This document shows, in pieces, positions 51,486 through 61,328 of a DNA stretch of 64,000 bases. Position numbers and translations under genes: made by a program. Position 1 is the first letter of the stretch. Every line of letters begins with the position of its first letter. The notes beneath the pieces were generated by a model. The model ran no database searches. It saw nothing but the letters and a program-made list of their open reading frames with translations, and was not told where the DNA came from. Where the stretch lies: assembly GCF_002872335.1 (NCBI RefSeq), contig NZ_NJAG01000002.1:248001-312000 (forward strand), given 5' to 3'. Source of the DNA: Siphonobacter sp. BAB-5405. Lineage in GTDB: Bacteria; Bacteroidota; Bacteroidia; Cytophagales; Spirosomataceae.

Positions 51486-51953
51486 ATGAATTTTTCTTTG
51501 CATAGTTCCTTATTAATGTCTCTTCCCCGGCCCGCTGGTATGACCCAACCCGGGGCGGAATTTATGTTACCCTTTCTCGTCATTGCTTTCGCTTGCGTAG
51601 GCGTTGGATTTTACTTTGCCAACCGTCGCCAGCAATGGTTACAACATTCAGCAGTTGCCGAAGGCGTTATTGTGGATGTCCTGAAGAAATACAACCGGGA
51701 TGATAAAATGGGCAACTACCCGCTCCTTTTTCCTCAGGTGAAGTTCAGCGTAGGTAATCACCAGTTCGTAGCTCAGGGCGAAGAAGCCCTCTCTCAACCG
51801 ATTCAGGTCGGCGAGACGGTACCCGTTCGGTACAACATCGAAAACCCTGAAGACGCTACGCTGGGAACGGACCACGTACCCGGTACTAATCCGAAGGTAT
51901 TTTACATCTTAGGAGGCGTCTTTGTACTGATCAGTGTACTGTTTGCCCTCTAA
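51486..51953 (+). CDS. DUF3592 membrane protein
   Basis: A 155-residue protein with hydrophobic segments at the N-terminal side (about 28-47, FLVIAFACVGVGFYFANRR) and at the C-terminus (YILGGVFVLISVLFAL). The soluble middle has the DUF3592 pattern: AVAEGVIVDVLKKYNR, LLFPQVKFSVGNHQFVAQGE, and IQVGETVPVRYNIENPEDAT. No function is established for the family. A terminator follows. Confidence 0.83.
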   Translation: MNFSLHSSLLMSLPRPAGMTQPGAEFMLPFLVIAFACVGVGFYFANRRQQWLQHSAVAEGVIVDVLKKYNRDDKMGNYPLLFPQVKFSVGNHQFVAQGEEALSQPIQVGETVPVRYNIENPEDATLGTDHVPGTNPKVFYILGGVFVLISVLFAL

Positions 51954-52489
51954 ATTTTGCGTTGAGTATTGGTGTTTTCTTCAATATGATACCCCTAAGG
52001 TCTGCGATCTTAGGGGTATTTTTATTGGCACTTTCTTCAAACTTATTCTCTTCAGAAAGGTTTCTTCAGCGTCTGCCCTCCGTACCCCATGAGAAATCTT
52101 ATCCGCAATTCGACGTACCTTCTGCTGCCCGATTCCGGAAAAGCAGTCGGTGGTGCGGGGTTTTTAACTGAAATCAATAGATTTACTTCAGGGAGTATCC
52201 TCGGTCTCATTCACCGCAAGGTTTCTGAGTAGGGCTGTCTTATCCCCTGGATGCTCGTCCCTTGAATAAATCTAATAATATATGCATTGGATATAATTGA
52301 GCGACGTTTTAAATTTTTCAAGACTCTCCAAATTATATTCAGAATTTTTCAAAGATTACGGCATTTCTTTTGGCAAGTTTGCATATTTGCAGCCAACTAT
52401 TTTTAAGTATGATAAACGCTTGTGCTAAAGGTTGAATCCTTGAAAACAAGCCTTACCCGAATAAGTCTTTCTTTTAACCTCATTGCTGC
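51954..52489. other. Intergenic region before pyruvate carboxylase
   Basis: 536 bp containing the DUF3592 terminator (51989-52022), then AT-rich DNA that should hold the pyruvate carboxylase promoter. A 69-codon frame (51962-52171) runs across the terminator and is rejected. No riboswitch was recognised. Confidence 0.5.
51989..52022 (+). terminator. Terminator after the DUF3592 gene
   Basis: ATACCCCTAAG (51989-51999) pairs with CTTAGGGGTAT (52009-52019), followed by a T run. Confidence 0.88.
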
Positions 52490-55400
52490 ATGACTCCTGA
52501 ATACGTCCGCAAAATCAAGCGTCTGCTGGTAGCCAACCGGGGCGAAATTGCCATTCGCATTATGCGGGCCGCTACCGAACTGGGCATCCAGACCATTGCT
52601 GTCTATACGTACGAAGATCGTTACTCGCTCCATCGCTATAAAGCCGACGAAGCCTATCAGATTGGCCGGGATGAAGACCCGCTCAAGCCTTACCTCGACG
52701 TGGAGGGACTGATTGCTCTGGCCAAACGCAAAAACATCGACGCCATTCACCCCGGCTACGGTTTCCTGAGCGAAAACACGACGCTTGCGACCCGTTGCCG
52801 TGAGGAAAATATCATTTTCGTAGGCCCATCACCCGAAGCCATGCACGCTCTGGGTGATAAAGTGATTGCCAAGGATACCGCTATCAAGGCCGGACTTCCC
52901 ATCATCCAGGACGCGAAAATCAAGGGAGAACCCATTGAAAAGGTCATCTCTGAAGCCGAACGCATTGGTTTCCCGATCATGCTGAAAGCCGCCGCTGGTG
53001 GCGGTGGCCGGGGAATGCGGGTCGTTCGGGACGCTGAATCCCTGGAACGCTCCTACAATGAAGCCCGGAACGAAGCCAAAAATGCCTTCGGTGACGATAC
53101 GATTTTCATTGAAAAATACATTGAAAATCCCAAGCACATTGAAGTACAGTTGCTGGGCGATCAGCATGGCAATCTACTTCACCTGTTCGAGCGGGATTGT
53201 TCCGTACAGCGTCGTTTCCAGAAGGTCGTAGAAATTGCTCCTTCGGTCAACCTCAAGCAGGAAACCCGCGATAAGCTGTACGAATACGCCGTGGCGATCG
53301 GTAAGGCCGTTAACTATTCCTGTGCCGGTACGGTGGAATTTCTGGTCGATAAGGAAGAGAATATCTACTTTATCGAGGTAAACCCCCGGATTCAGGTAGA
53401 GCATACGATTACGGAAGAAATTACCGGTATCGACCTGGTACGCAGTCAGTTGCTGGTGGCCATGAACTACAAGCTCTCCGACAACGGCATTTACCTGCAC
53501 AGCCAGGACGACGTGGAAATGAGCGGCTTTGCCATCCAGTGCCGCATCACGACCGAAGATCCCGCGAACGGTTTTAAACCCGATTTTGGTACCATCATTG
53601 CGTACCGCAACGCCGCTGGTTTTGGTATTCGTCTGGACGAAGGCTCGACGTATCCGGGGATGAAAATTTCCCCCTACTTCGATTCTATGCTGGTGAAGGT
53701 TTCTTCGTCGGGCCGTACCTTCAAGGGAGCCATTCAGCGACTGGAACGGGCCTTGGTCGAATTCCGGATTCGGGGGGTAAAAACCAATATTCCCTTCCTG
53801 CAAAACGTACTCGCCCACCCGACCTTCCAGTCAGGATCGTGTACGGTGCAGTTCATCGACAATTCACCCGAACTCTTTAATTTCCGTAAATCACAGGATC
53901 GCTCGACTAAGCTATTACGCTACCTCGGCGAAGTGATCGTGAACGGAAATCCGGACGTAAAAGTCAAAAACCAGAAGACGTTCCGCACGCCCATCGTTCC
54001 CAGCACGGACCCGTACAGCGAGTTTCCAATGGGGAATAAAGACCGCCTGACGCGGCTCGGCCCGGCCAAGTTTGCGGAGTGGGTTAAGGAACACAATACC
54101 ATTCTGTACACGGATACGACCTTCCGCGATGGGCACCAGTCCTTGCTGGCCACGCGGGTGCGTACCGACGACATGCTGGAAGTAGCTTCGGGTTTTGCGA
54201 AAGCGTTCCCGCAGCTATTTTCCATGGAAGTCTGGGGTGGAGCGACCTTCGACGTTTCGATGCGGTTCCTCTACGAAAACCCCTGGACCCGTCTGCGGCA
54301 ATTCCGCGAAGCCATGCCGAACATGCTGCTTCAGATGTTGTTCCGGGGTAGCAATGCCGTAGGGTACTCGGCGTATCCGGATAACCTGATTGAAACCTTC
54401 GTGGAAAAATCCTGGGAATCGGGCGTGGATGTATTCCGCATTTTCGATTCGCTCAACTGGATTGATTCGATGAAAGTATCGATCAAGGCCGTACAGGAAC
54501 GCACGGGTGGGATTGCCGAAGCGGCCATCTGCTACACGGGCGATTTTCTGCAGCACAAGAATGATCCGAACTACAAATATTCGCTGCAATATTACCTGGA
54601 TCTGGCCCGTCAGCTGGAAGATTTAGGTTCGCACATGCTTTGTATCAAAGACATGGCGGGCTTACTGAAACCACAACAGGCGGCCATTCTGGTGAGTGAA
54701 CTGAAGAAAGTACTGAGCATTCCGGTACACCTGCACACGCACGACACGTCCTCGATTCAGCCGGCTACGTACCTGAAAGCCATCGAAGCGGGTGTGGACG
54801 TGGTGGATTGCTCGATTGCGGCAATGTCGGGCCTGACGTCTCAACCTAACTTCAACTCCGTGGTAGCCATGATGCAGGGCCACGAACGCGAGCATCCGAT
54901 TGATTTGTCCCTGCTGAATCAGTATTCTACGTACTGGGAGGATGTTCGGGAGTACTACTATCCGTTTGAAAGTGGCATGAAGTCCGGTTCGGCGGAGGTA
55001 TACGACAACGAAGTCCCCGGCGGTCAGTTCTCGAACTTACGTCAACAGGCCATTTCGATGGGCGTAGGCGATCAGTTTGAGACACTCAAGAAAAACTACA
55101 TCACGGCCAACCAGCTTTTCGGGGATATCGTGAAAGTAACGCCTTCGTCGAAAGTAGTCGGCGATATGGCAATCTTCATGACGACCAATAACCTAACGTC
55201 GGATGAGATTTTCTTACGCGGCGATTCGCTGAGTTTCCCCGAATCGGTGAAGGGCTTCTTTAAAGGCGAACTGGGTCAACCCGCGGGTGGCTTTCCCGAG
55301 AAACTTCAGAAGCTGGTGTTGAAAGACGACGAACCCATTACGGGCCGTCCGAACGACAGTTTACCGCCGCTGAATATCGACGAAGATTTCGAAGCCTTCA

Positions 55401-55969
55401 AGAAGAAATTCCCCAACGCGGAGACGTTCATGGGCAACGACGGAGCCTTCCTCGATTACCTGGCGTACAAGATGTATCCGAAGGTATACGAAGAATTCTA
55501 CGTCGCTTCGGATCGGTACGGAGATGTGAGTAAGCTGCCTACACCGGCGTTCTTCTACGGATTAAAACAGGACGAAGAAGTACTCGTGACGATTGAAGAA
55601 GGAAAGACAATCATGATCAAACTTTCCTACGTATCCGAGCCCGACGAAACGGGTCATCGGACGGTAACCTTCGATCTCAACGGACAGGCTCGCCGGATTT
55701 CCATCAAAGACCAGACGTTCAAGGCCACCAAAGCCCAGAATGAAAAGGTTACGAAAGCGGGGCAGATTGGGGCTCCCTTACAGGGCCGTCTGGTACGCAT
55801 TCAGGTGAAAGAAGGCCAGGAAGTGAAGAAAAATCAGCCGCTGTTCGTGATCGAAGCCATGAAAATGGAAAGTATCGTAGCGGCTCCCATCGCTGGAAAA
55901 GTATCAGCTATTACGTTAACGGAAGGTACCGTCGTTGAACAGGATGACTGGGTACTGACGATTGAATAG
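52490..55969 (+). CDS. pyc: Pyruvate carboxylase
   Basis: Biotin-dependent anaplerotic enzyme converting pyruvate and bicarbonate to oxaloacetate. The 1159-residue chain carries all domains: biotin carboxylase about 8-460 (AAAGGGGRGMRVV ATP loop, FIEVNPRIQVEHTITEEITG), carboxyltransferase about 535-830 (LYTDTTFRDGHQSLLATRV with catalytic Asp/Gln, CIKDMAGLLKP), a conserved PYC_OADA region, and the C-terminal biotinyl domain with the biotinylated K1125 in EAMKME. Single-chain form, as in most Bacteroidota and eukaryotes. It is transcribed alone. Confidence 0.97.
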   Translation: MTPEYVRKIKRLLVANRGEIAIRIMRAATELGIQTIAVYTYEDRYSLHRYKADEAYQIGRDEDPLKPYLDVEGLIALAKRKNIDAIHPGYGFLSENTTLATRCREENIIFVGPSPEAMHALGDKVIAKDTAIKAGLPIIQDAKIKGEPIEKVISEAERIGFPIMLKAAAGGGGRGMRVVRDAESLERSYNEARNEAKNAFGDDTIFIEKYIENPKHIEVQLLGDQHGNLLHLFERDCSVQRRFQKVVEIAPSVNLKQETRDKLYEYAVAIGKAVNYSCAGTVEFLVDKEENIYFIEVNPRIQVEHTITEEITGIDLVRSQLLVAMNYKLSDNGIYLHSQDDVEMSGFAIQCRITTEDPANGFKPDFGTIIAYRNAAGFGIRLDEGSTYPGMKISPYFDSMLVKVSSSGRTFKGAIQRLERALVEFRIRGVKTNIPFLQNVLAHPTFQSGSCTVQFIDNSPELFNFRKSQDRSTKLLRYLGEVIVNGNPDVKVKNQKTFRTPIVPSTDPYSEFPMGNKDRLTRLGPAKFAEWVKEHNTILYTDTTFRDGHQSLLATRVRTDDMLEVASGFAKAFPQLFSMEVWGGATFDVSMRFLYENPWTRLRQFREAMPNMLLQMLFRGSNAVGYSAYPDNLIETFVEKSWESGVDVFRIFDSLNWIDSMKVSIKAVQERTGGIAEAAICYTGDFLQHKNDPNYKYSLQYYLDLARQLEDLGSHMLCIKDMAGLLKPQQAAILVSELKKVLSIPVHLHTHDTSSIQPATYLKAIEAGVDVVDCSIAAMSGLTSQPNFNSVVAMMQGHEREHPIDLSLLNQYSTYWEDVREYYYPFESGMKSGSAEVYDNEVPGGQFSNLRQQAISMGVGDQFETLKKNYITANQLFGDIVKVTPSSKVVGDMAIFMTTNNLTSDEIFLRGDSLSFPESVKGFFKGELGQPAGGFPEKLQKLVLKDDEPITGRPNDSLPPLNIDEDFEAFKKKFPNAETFMGNDGAFLDYLAYKMYPKVYEEFYVASDRYGDVSKLPTPAFFYGLKQDEEVLVTIEEGKTIMIKLSYVSEPDETGHRTVTFDLNGQARRISIKDQTFKATKAQNEKVTKAGQIGAPLQGRLVRIQVKEGQEVKKNQPLFVIEAMKMESIVAAPIAGKVSAITLTEGTVVEQDDWVLTIE

Positions 55970-56129
55970 TAAAATCTGTAGCATTATTTGAAAAGGTTTG
56001 ATTACGTTTGAGCTGGTTTCATCCCTTCAACAAAGGGATTGGAACAGCCGACGTGTCAAACCTTTTCAATCGTTTTACTGCTTTCTATACCTTTTATTCA
56101 GTATTTCATTTCAATTAAACCTCTAACGT

Positions 56130-56744
56130 ATGCATCGCACATTCGCACTCGTTCTGGTGCTGGTCTGCTCCAGTTTGTTCACCTTCGCGGATCAACCCGC
56201 AAAAGCCAAATGGAAGTCGCTTTTCAATGGTAAAGACCTAACGGGCTGGAAAGTGTATGGTACCGAAAAATGGTACGTTGAAAACGGTCAGCTCATTTGC
56301 GAGAGTGGTCCCGACAAACAGTACGGCTACCTGGCCACGGAAGAACAATTCAAGGATTTTGAAGTAGAAGCTAGTTTCAAACAGGAAGCCGATGGCAACA
56401 GCGGTATCTTCTTCCACTCCTCCATCGAAGGCACCAAAGTGTCGGGCTGGCAGGTAGAGGTAGCTCCCCCAAACCATGCAACGGGCGGTATCTACGAGTC
56501 ATACGGACGGGGCTGGCTCATCAAACCCGATCCGGCTAAGGACAAGGCATTGAAAATGGGCGAATGGAATACGATGAAAATTCGCGTACAGGGCAATACC
56601 GTCACCTCCTGGCTCAACGGCAAAGAAATGGTAACAATGACCGATCCTGCTTTCGGTTCAAAAACCGGTAGTATCGCTCTGCAAATTCACGATGGTGGTG
56701 GGATTAAAGTTCGCTGGAAAGACATCAAAGTTCGGACGTTGTAA
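56130..56744 (+). CDS. DUF1080 (3-keto-disaccharide hydrolase-like) exported protein
   Basis: A 204-residue exported concanavalin-like domain protein. Signal peptide 1-20 (LVLVCSSLFTFA), then the family signature WKSLFNGKDLTGWKVYG, GYLATEEQFKDFEVEASFKQ, NSGIFFHSSIEG, GGIYESYGRGWL, NTMKIRVQGNTVTSWLNGKE and the C-terminal GSIALQIHDGGGIKVRWKDI. Some DUF1080 members act on 3-keto sugars; others may only bind glycans, so activity is uncertain. It is monocistronic with a terminator. Confidence 0.9.
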   Translation: MHRTFALVLVLVCSSLFTFADQPAKAKWKSLFNGKDLTGWKVYGTEKWYVENGQLICESGPDKQYGYLATEEQFKDFEVEASFKQEADGNSGIFFHSSIEGTKVSGWQVEVAPPNHATGGIYESYGRGWLIKPDPAKDKALKMGEWNTMKIRVQGNTVTSWLNGKEMVTMTDPAFGSKTGSIALQIHDGGGIKVRWKDIKVRTL

Positions 56745-56760
56745 GCCGTTCCTAATACAT

Positions 56761-56795
56761 AAAAAAGCCGTCTGGAAAACCAGGCGGCTTTTTTT
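56761..56795 (+). terminator. Terminator after the DUF1080 gene
   Basis: AAAAAAGCCGTCTGG pairs, with one mismatch, with CCAGGCGGCTTTTTTT across a 4-nt loop. Confidence 0.85.
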
Positions 56796-56883
56796 GTGCT
56801 GAATACTTACCATTGGTCACAAGTGTATTTCCATGGGCTCCCACTGCTTTGTATCTTTCGAAAAAACACTTCATACCCATTGT

Positions 56884-59800
56884 ATGCGAAAAATTTTTCT
56901 CTCCGCCATTATGGTCGTAGCGGGACTGGCCACTACGCACGGCCAGGGGGTGTACTTCACTTCCTACCCCAGTATTAGCCCGGATGCGAAAACGCTCGTA
57001 TTTACCTACGAAAACGACCTCTGGAAAACCGATCTCACGACGGGCGTCAGTACCCGCCTTACGGCCATGCAGGGGAGCGAAACCCGGGCCCGCTTCTCCC
57101 CCGACGGCAAATGGCTGGCCTTTACGGGCACGCAGTACGGCAACGCCGATGTGTACGTGATGCCCGCCGAGGGTGGTGAAATCCGGCAGTTGACCTTCCA
57201 CGACAGTTACGATCTATTCGATGGCTGGGGCTGGGATTCGAAAACGATTTACTTCGAATCAGGAGCGTACAACAATGGTACGGCCTATACCCTTTCCATC
57301 GATGGTGGTACACCCAAACGCATCTTTGGACATTTCTTCAACCGGATTCACAGTATTGCCGAACATCCCACCACCGGCGAGCTGTACTTCAACGATACCT
57401 GGGAAAGCGATAACCAGGCCTATCGCAAAGGGTACAAGGGTGAATTTAACCCTGATATCCAGTCGTACAATTCGAAAACCAAGGCCTACAAGCGGTATAC
57501 GGATTATCAGGGCAAGGATATGTGGACGACCATCGATAAATCGGGTCAGGTCTATTTTGTTTCCGATGAGGCCAACGGTGAATACAACCTGTACGCCTTT
57601 AACGGTGGCAAAAAGACGGCATTGACCTCGTTCAAGGAATCCATCAAGCGTCCTCAGGTCAGTGCCAATGGCCAGAAAGTGGTCTTTGAGAAAGATTACC
57701 AGCTTTGGATTTACGACGTCGCCAGCAAAAAAGCTCAGCCCGTCCAACTGTCCATTTCTCGGAACTTTACGCTTCCCAAGGCTCAGGATTTCATCGTACA
57801 GGGCAATATCAATTTCTTCGATGTATCACCCGATGGTAAGAAAATGGCGTTCTCTTCTAGGGGACAACTGTTCGTTTCCGACGTGGAAGGCAAGTACATC
57901 AAGCAACTCAGCAGCAGTCCGACGGGCCGGGTACTGGAAGTAAAATGGCTTTCCGACAACCGGACGCTAGTATTCAACCAGACCGTTAATGGTTACCAGA
58001 ATTTTTTCAGCATCCCCGCCGATGGTAACGGCTCGGCGAAAGCCCTGACGAAAGACCTTCGGAATAACCGGAATCTCTTCCTGAATAAGGACCGTACGAA
58101 GGCCGTGTACTTGAGCGGTCGCGACGAAGTTCGCTTACTGGATTTGAAGTCATTCGATTCGAAGACGCTCGTGAAAGATGAAATATGGGCTTTCCAGAAC
58201 TCCTCACCCATGTTTTCTCCCAACGATGAGTACGTCGTATTCACGGCTCACCGTAATTTTGAGCAGGACATTTTCGTCCACAAACTCTCGGACGGGAAAA
58301 CGTATAACCTGACCAACACGGGCGTTACGGAAGAAGCTCCGTACTGGTCGCCCGACGGCAAGTACATCTATTTTGCCAGCAATCGGTACAAACCTTCCTA
58401 TCCCTTTGGTCTGGCCGACGCCCACGTCTACCGGATGCCGCTGAGCAAGCTGGAAGAGCCGTATCGTTCCGACAAATTCGCCGAGCTGTTCAAAAAAGAA
58501 GAAAAGAAAGACGAGAAAAAGGAAACCAAGACAGACTCGAGCAAAACCAGTACGAAAAAGACGGACGCCAAAAAGGATCAAAAAGAAGAGAAAAAGGACG
58601 AAAAGAAAAAAGAAGAACCCAAGAAGATTGATCCGATTGTGATTGACTTCGACGGTTTGATGGATCGCCTGGAGCAGATCAGTCCGAATTTCGGTACAGC
58701 GGTGGATCCCATCGTTGTTCAAAAAGACACCAAAACGTTCGTTCTTTTCCAGTCAGATCACGATCAGGGCCAACCCAGCTGGTGGAAAACGACGATTGAA
58801 CCCTTTGTACCGAACAAAACGGAAAAAATCGAAGGTACCCGTGGAGCTTCCGATTTTCTTCAACTCGATGGGAAGTATTACGTCATCGTGGGCGGAAACA
58901 TTCACAAGCTGAATCTGGATGCCAATAAAGTCGAGAAAATCGACATGAAACATACCTTCCGGAAGAATTTCGAGGAAGAATTCCGCCAGATGTTCGAAGA
59001 AACCTGGGCGAATGTGGAGGAGAACTTCTACAATGAAACCTTCCACGGAGCCGACTGGAAATCCCTCAAGCCGAAATACGAGGCCTTTGTTTCGCGGGCC
59101 AATAACCGTACGGATTTCCGTACGCTGATGAACGATATGCTCGGCGAGTTGAATTCTTCGCACACGGGTTTCAGTTCGTACGGTCCGGAAGAAAGTAACT
59201 TCTTCGCGACCCGTACGCTTACGCCCGGCGTGATCTTCGAGGATGAAAATCCGTACCGGGTGAAGGCTGTCGTCAAGAATTCACCGCTCGATAAAACTGG
59301 AAAAGACGTAAAACCCGGTGACGTACTCGTGAAGGTGAACGGACAGGAGGTTAACCCCAAGCAAAACCGCGATTTCTATTTCCAGCAACCTTCGCTGGAT
59401 CAGGAAATGGAACTGACATTCGAACGAAACGGCAAAAACGTTGAAGTGAAAGTCCACCCTGAGTACTCAGGTGCACTGGTGAATCAGTTGTACGATGAAT
59501 GGATCGATCAAAACCAGAAGTACGTGGATACCAAGAGCAAAAACCGGATCGGTTACGTACACATGAAAAACATGGGTATGGACGAATACCAGAAGTTTGT
59601 GATTGACATGACCCGCGACTGGAATCAGAAAGACGCTCTGATTGTGGATTTACGCTACAACACGGGCGGCAACGTTCACGATCTGGTGCTGAACTTCCTG
59701 AGTCAGCGTCCGTATCTGCAATGGCAATACCGGGGCGGTGCCCGCTCGCCGCAGCCGAACTTTAGCCCCTCGGGTAAGCCCATTGTGATGCTGATCAACG

Positions 59801-60096
59801 AACAATCCCTGAGCGATGCCGAGATGACTTCTGCCGGATTCAAGGCTCTGAAATTAGGTAAGCTGATTGGTACGGAAACCTACCGCTGGATCATTTTCAC
59901 CTCGGGTAAAGGACTGGTGGATGGTTCGTTTTACCGTCTGCCTTCCTGGGGTTGTTATACCCTCGACGGCAAGAATCTCGAACGCGAGGGTGTCCAGCCG
60001 GACATCACCGTCAAACAAACCTTTATGGATCGTCTGGAAGGAAAAGAACCCCAGCTCGACCGAGCCATTGAGGAGATCTTGAAAGATTTGAAGTAA
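56884..60096 (+). CDS. Tricorn-like S41 family peptidase
   Basis: Large exported protease of 1070 residues from the ATG at 56884 (MRKIFLSAIMVVAGLATTHG signal peptide; the frame itself opens at 56833). N-terminal WD40-like propeller repeats (YPSISPDAKTLVFTYENDLW, TRARFSPDGKWLAFTG, YVVFTAHRNFEQDIFV), a second propeller part, a Lys/Glu-rich linker (58498-58625), the tricorn C1 domain, a PDZ domain (VKPGDVLVKVNGQEV) and the S41 catalytic domain with GYVHMKNMG, RYNTGGNV and the nucleophile Ser in NEQSLSDAEM. It probably degrades peptides in the periplasm. A terminator follows. Confidence 0.93.
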   Translation: MRKIFLSAIMVVAGLATTHGQGVYFTSYPSISPDAKTLVFTYENDLWKTDLTTGVSTRLTAMQGSETRARFSPDGKWLAFTGTQYGNADVYVMPAEGGEIRQLTFHDSYDLFDGWGWDSKTIYFESGAYNNGTAYTLSIDGGTPKRIFGHFFNRIHSIAEHPTTGELYFNDTWESDNQAYRKGYKGEFNPDIQSYNSKTKAYKRYTDYQGKDMWTTIDKSGQVYFVSDEANGEYNLYAFNGGKKTALTSFKESIKRPQVSANGQKVVFEKDYQLWIYDVASKKAQPVQLSISRNFTLPKAQDFIVQGNINFFDVSPDGKKMAFSSRGQLFVSDVEGKYIKQLSSSPTGRVLEVKWLSDNRTLVFNQTVNGYQNFFSIPADGNGSAKALTKDLRNNRNLFLNKDRTKAVYLSGRDEVRLLDLKSFDSKTLVKDEIWAFQNSSPMFSPNDEYVVFTAHRNFEQDIFVHKLSDGKTYNLTNTGVTEEAPYWSPDGKYIYFASNRYKPSYPFGLADAHVYRMPLSKLEEPYRSDKFAELFKKEEKKDEKKETKTDSSKTSTKKTDAKKDQKEEKKDEKKKEEPKKIDPIVIDFDGLMDRLEQISPNFGTAVDPIVVQKDTKTFVLFQSDHDQGQPSWWKTTIEPFVPNKTEKIEGTRGASDFLQLDGKYYVIVGGNIHKLNLDANKVEKIDMKHTFRKNFEEEFRQMFEETWANVEENFYNETFHGADWKSLKPKYEAFVSRANNRTDFRTLMNDMLGELNSSHTGFSSYGPEESNFFATRTLTPGVIFEDENPYRVKAVVKNSPLDKTGKDVKPGDVLVKVNGQEVNPKQNRDFYFQQPSLDQEMELTFERNGKNVEVKVHPEYSGALVNQLYDEWIDQNQKYVDTKSKNRIGYVHMKNMGMDEYQKFVIDMTRDWNQKDALIVDLRYNTGGNVHDLVLNFLSQRPYLQWQYRGGARSPQPNFSPSGKPIVMLINEQSLSDAEMTSAGFKALKLGKLIGTETYRWIIFTSGKGLVDGSFYRLPSWGCYTLDGKNLEREGVQPDITVKQTFMDRLEGKEPQLDRAIEEILKDLK
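58498..58625 (+). other. Lys/Glu-rich low-complexity linker in the tricorn-like protease
   Basis: About 43 residues consist almost only of K, E, D, T and S (EEKKDEKKETKT, KTDAKKDQKEEKKDEKKKEE). The stretch lies between the second propeller and the C1 domain, a likely disordered hinge. At the DNA level it is an A/G-rich slippery tract. Confidence 0.8.
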
Positions 60097-60106
60097 GCAG
60101 GTCACG

Positions 60107-60139
60107 AAAAGCCCCGGACGTCGATCCGGGGCTTTTTTT
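60107..60139 (+). terminator. Terminator after the tricorn-like gene
   Basis: AAAAGCCCCGGA (60107-60118) with TCCGGGGCTTTT (60126-60137), then T residues. Confidence 0.88.
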
Positions 60140-60208
60140 GAAGTTTGAAAGGCGTTAAAAACGCGTTTGAAGTTTGAGTATGGATTTAAGGTTTGATTAG
60201 GGTTTCGC
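60138..60208. repeat. Degenerate TTTGA-type repeat tract
   Basis: The tract reads GTTTGAA, GTTTGAG, GGTTTGA with short spacers; on the other strand it is a series of TCAAAC units. A similar tract of CAAACCT/CAAACT units is at about 22350-22410. Low-complexity drift between genes. Confidence 0.4.
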
Positions 60209-60264
60209 CGAACGACTGTTTCTCTCTTACTTCAAAACCCCGTAGGGATGGTCCTTTTGTAATT

Positions 60265-60280
60265 AGGGGTTTCAACCCCT
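60265..60280. repeat. Small palindromic hairpin downstream of the methyltransferase gene
   Basis: AGGGGTT-TC-AACCCCT forms a 7-bp stem 6 bp past the stop of the leftward methyltransferase. The words ACCCCGTAGGG just before it and this GGGGTTTCAAC resemble pieces of the 63.4-kb REP-like element, so it may be a degraded relative. Confidence 0.4.
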
Positions 60281-60286
60281 GGCCCA

Positions 60287-61087
60287 TTACACCCGCCCCC
60301 GTACCTCCTTTAGCTTCATCGTCATCGACTCCGCCTCCTGCTCTACCCAGCTCCGGTATTCCGTAATGGCCTGCTGACGCTGTTCCTCCGTAAGCCAGCC
60401 GTTTTGTACCATTTGCTGGCCACGGGTCTCGGCTACGGTCGTCCAGAGGTTGAGTTTTGCGGTAAAGTCAGCTTGTCCCCGCTGATAGACTTCATTGGAA
60501 TCCAGTACAAGGATTTCCTGAAAATCCAATTCGCTGAATAAGTCCGGCAGGTGATCCGCAATTTCGTTGTCCATACCCGCGTCCGCCCGCCAGTCCAGAA
60601 AAGCCTGATAGAAAACCTGCATACTCGCGGGTGGTGTCGGTGACCATTCGAGTTGTGCGTGGTTGTAATCAAGTATCGATACCCAGCCGCCCGGTTTCAG
60701 CAACGTTTTGAACTGACTCAAGGCCTCTTTCGGATTACTCAGCCATTGCAACACCCGAGCCGATACAATCAGGTCGAACGGTTGCTCGGGCTGGTAAGTA
60801 AATAAATTTTCTGTCAGTAATTCCAGATTCGTGATTTCCGCGAAATACGCTTTTCCCCGTTCAATCAAATGTTCGCTGGAATCAATGCCCACAACCGAAC
60901 CTTCGGGTCCGACTGCATCGGCGATGCCCCTGGAAATGGTACCCGTTCCGCAGCCCACATCGAGTACCCGCATACCCGGTTGTAGAAGCGACAGCAGCGT
61001 AGGATAATCGCTGGACAGGGTTCGCTGGTCGAGTACGGCGGCAGTGCCTTCGGGCATCCGGGCACGGTCAATGGCTTCGGAATTCAT
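60287..61087 (-). CDS. Class I SAM-dependent methyltransferase
   Basis: A 266-residue cytosolic methyltransferase with SAM motif I VLDVGCGTGTISRGIA, motif II-type VVGIDSSEHLIERG, DLIVSARVLQWLSNPKEAL and the LKPGGWVSILDYN strand, the order of Methyltransf_11/25 domains. The C-terminal 100 residues form a helical cap that should select the acceptor, which is unknown. Single gene. Confidence 0.9.
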   Translation of the reverse strand: MNSEAIDRARMPEGTAAVLDQRTLSSDYPTLLSLLQPGMRVLDVGCGTGTISRGIADAVGPEGSVVGIDSSEHLIERGKAYFAEITNLELLTENLFTYQPEQPFDLIVSARVLQWLSNPKEALSQFKTLLKPGGWVSILDYNHAQLEWSPTPPASMQVFYQAFLDWRADAGMDNEIADHLPDLFSELDFQEILVLDSNEVYQRGQADFTAKLNLWTTVAETRGQQMVQNGWLTEEQRQQAITEYRSWVEQEAESMTMKLKEVRGRV

Positions 61088-61328
61088 ATGAAAAAAGGTT
61101 AGTTACGCCGTCAAGGTAAACAAAACCTCCCAGTATTTTCCGATGCTACGTACGCTTACGTTCCTAGAGATGATCCATTCTTTTCTACTGATTTTTAGTG
61201 GAATGACTTCTTTGAAAGGTCATTTACAATCTTAGATAAGTAACCCATCCGAAGGCAGAGAATCGTTTTTCTGAAACTATTCTCCCTTTCTTTGCGGTTA
61301 GTCGCAACTCAAACGATTCTTCTATTCT

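Noticed and set aside
51962-52171. A 69-codon frame after the DUF3592 gene
   Set aside because: It runs straight through a strong intrinsic terminator and shows no protein features beyond chance hydrophobicity.
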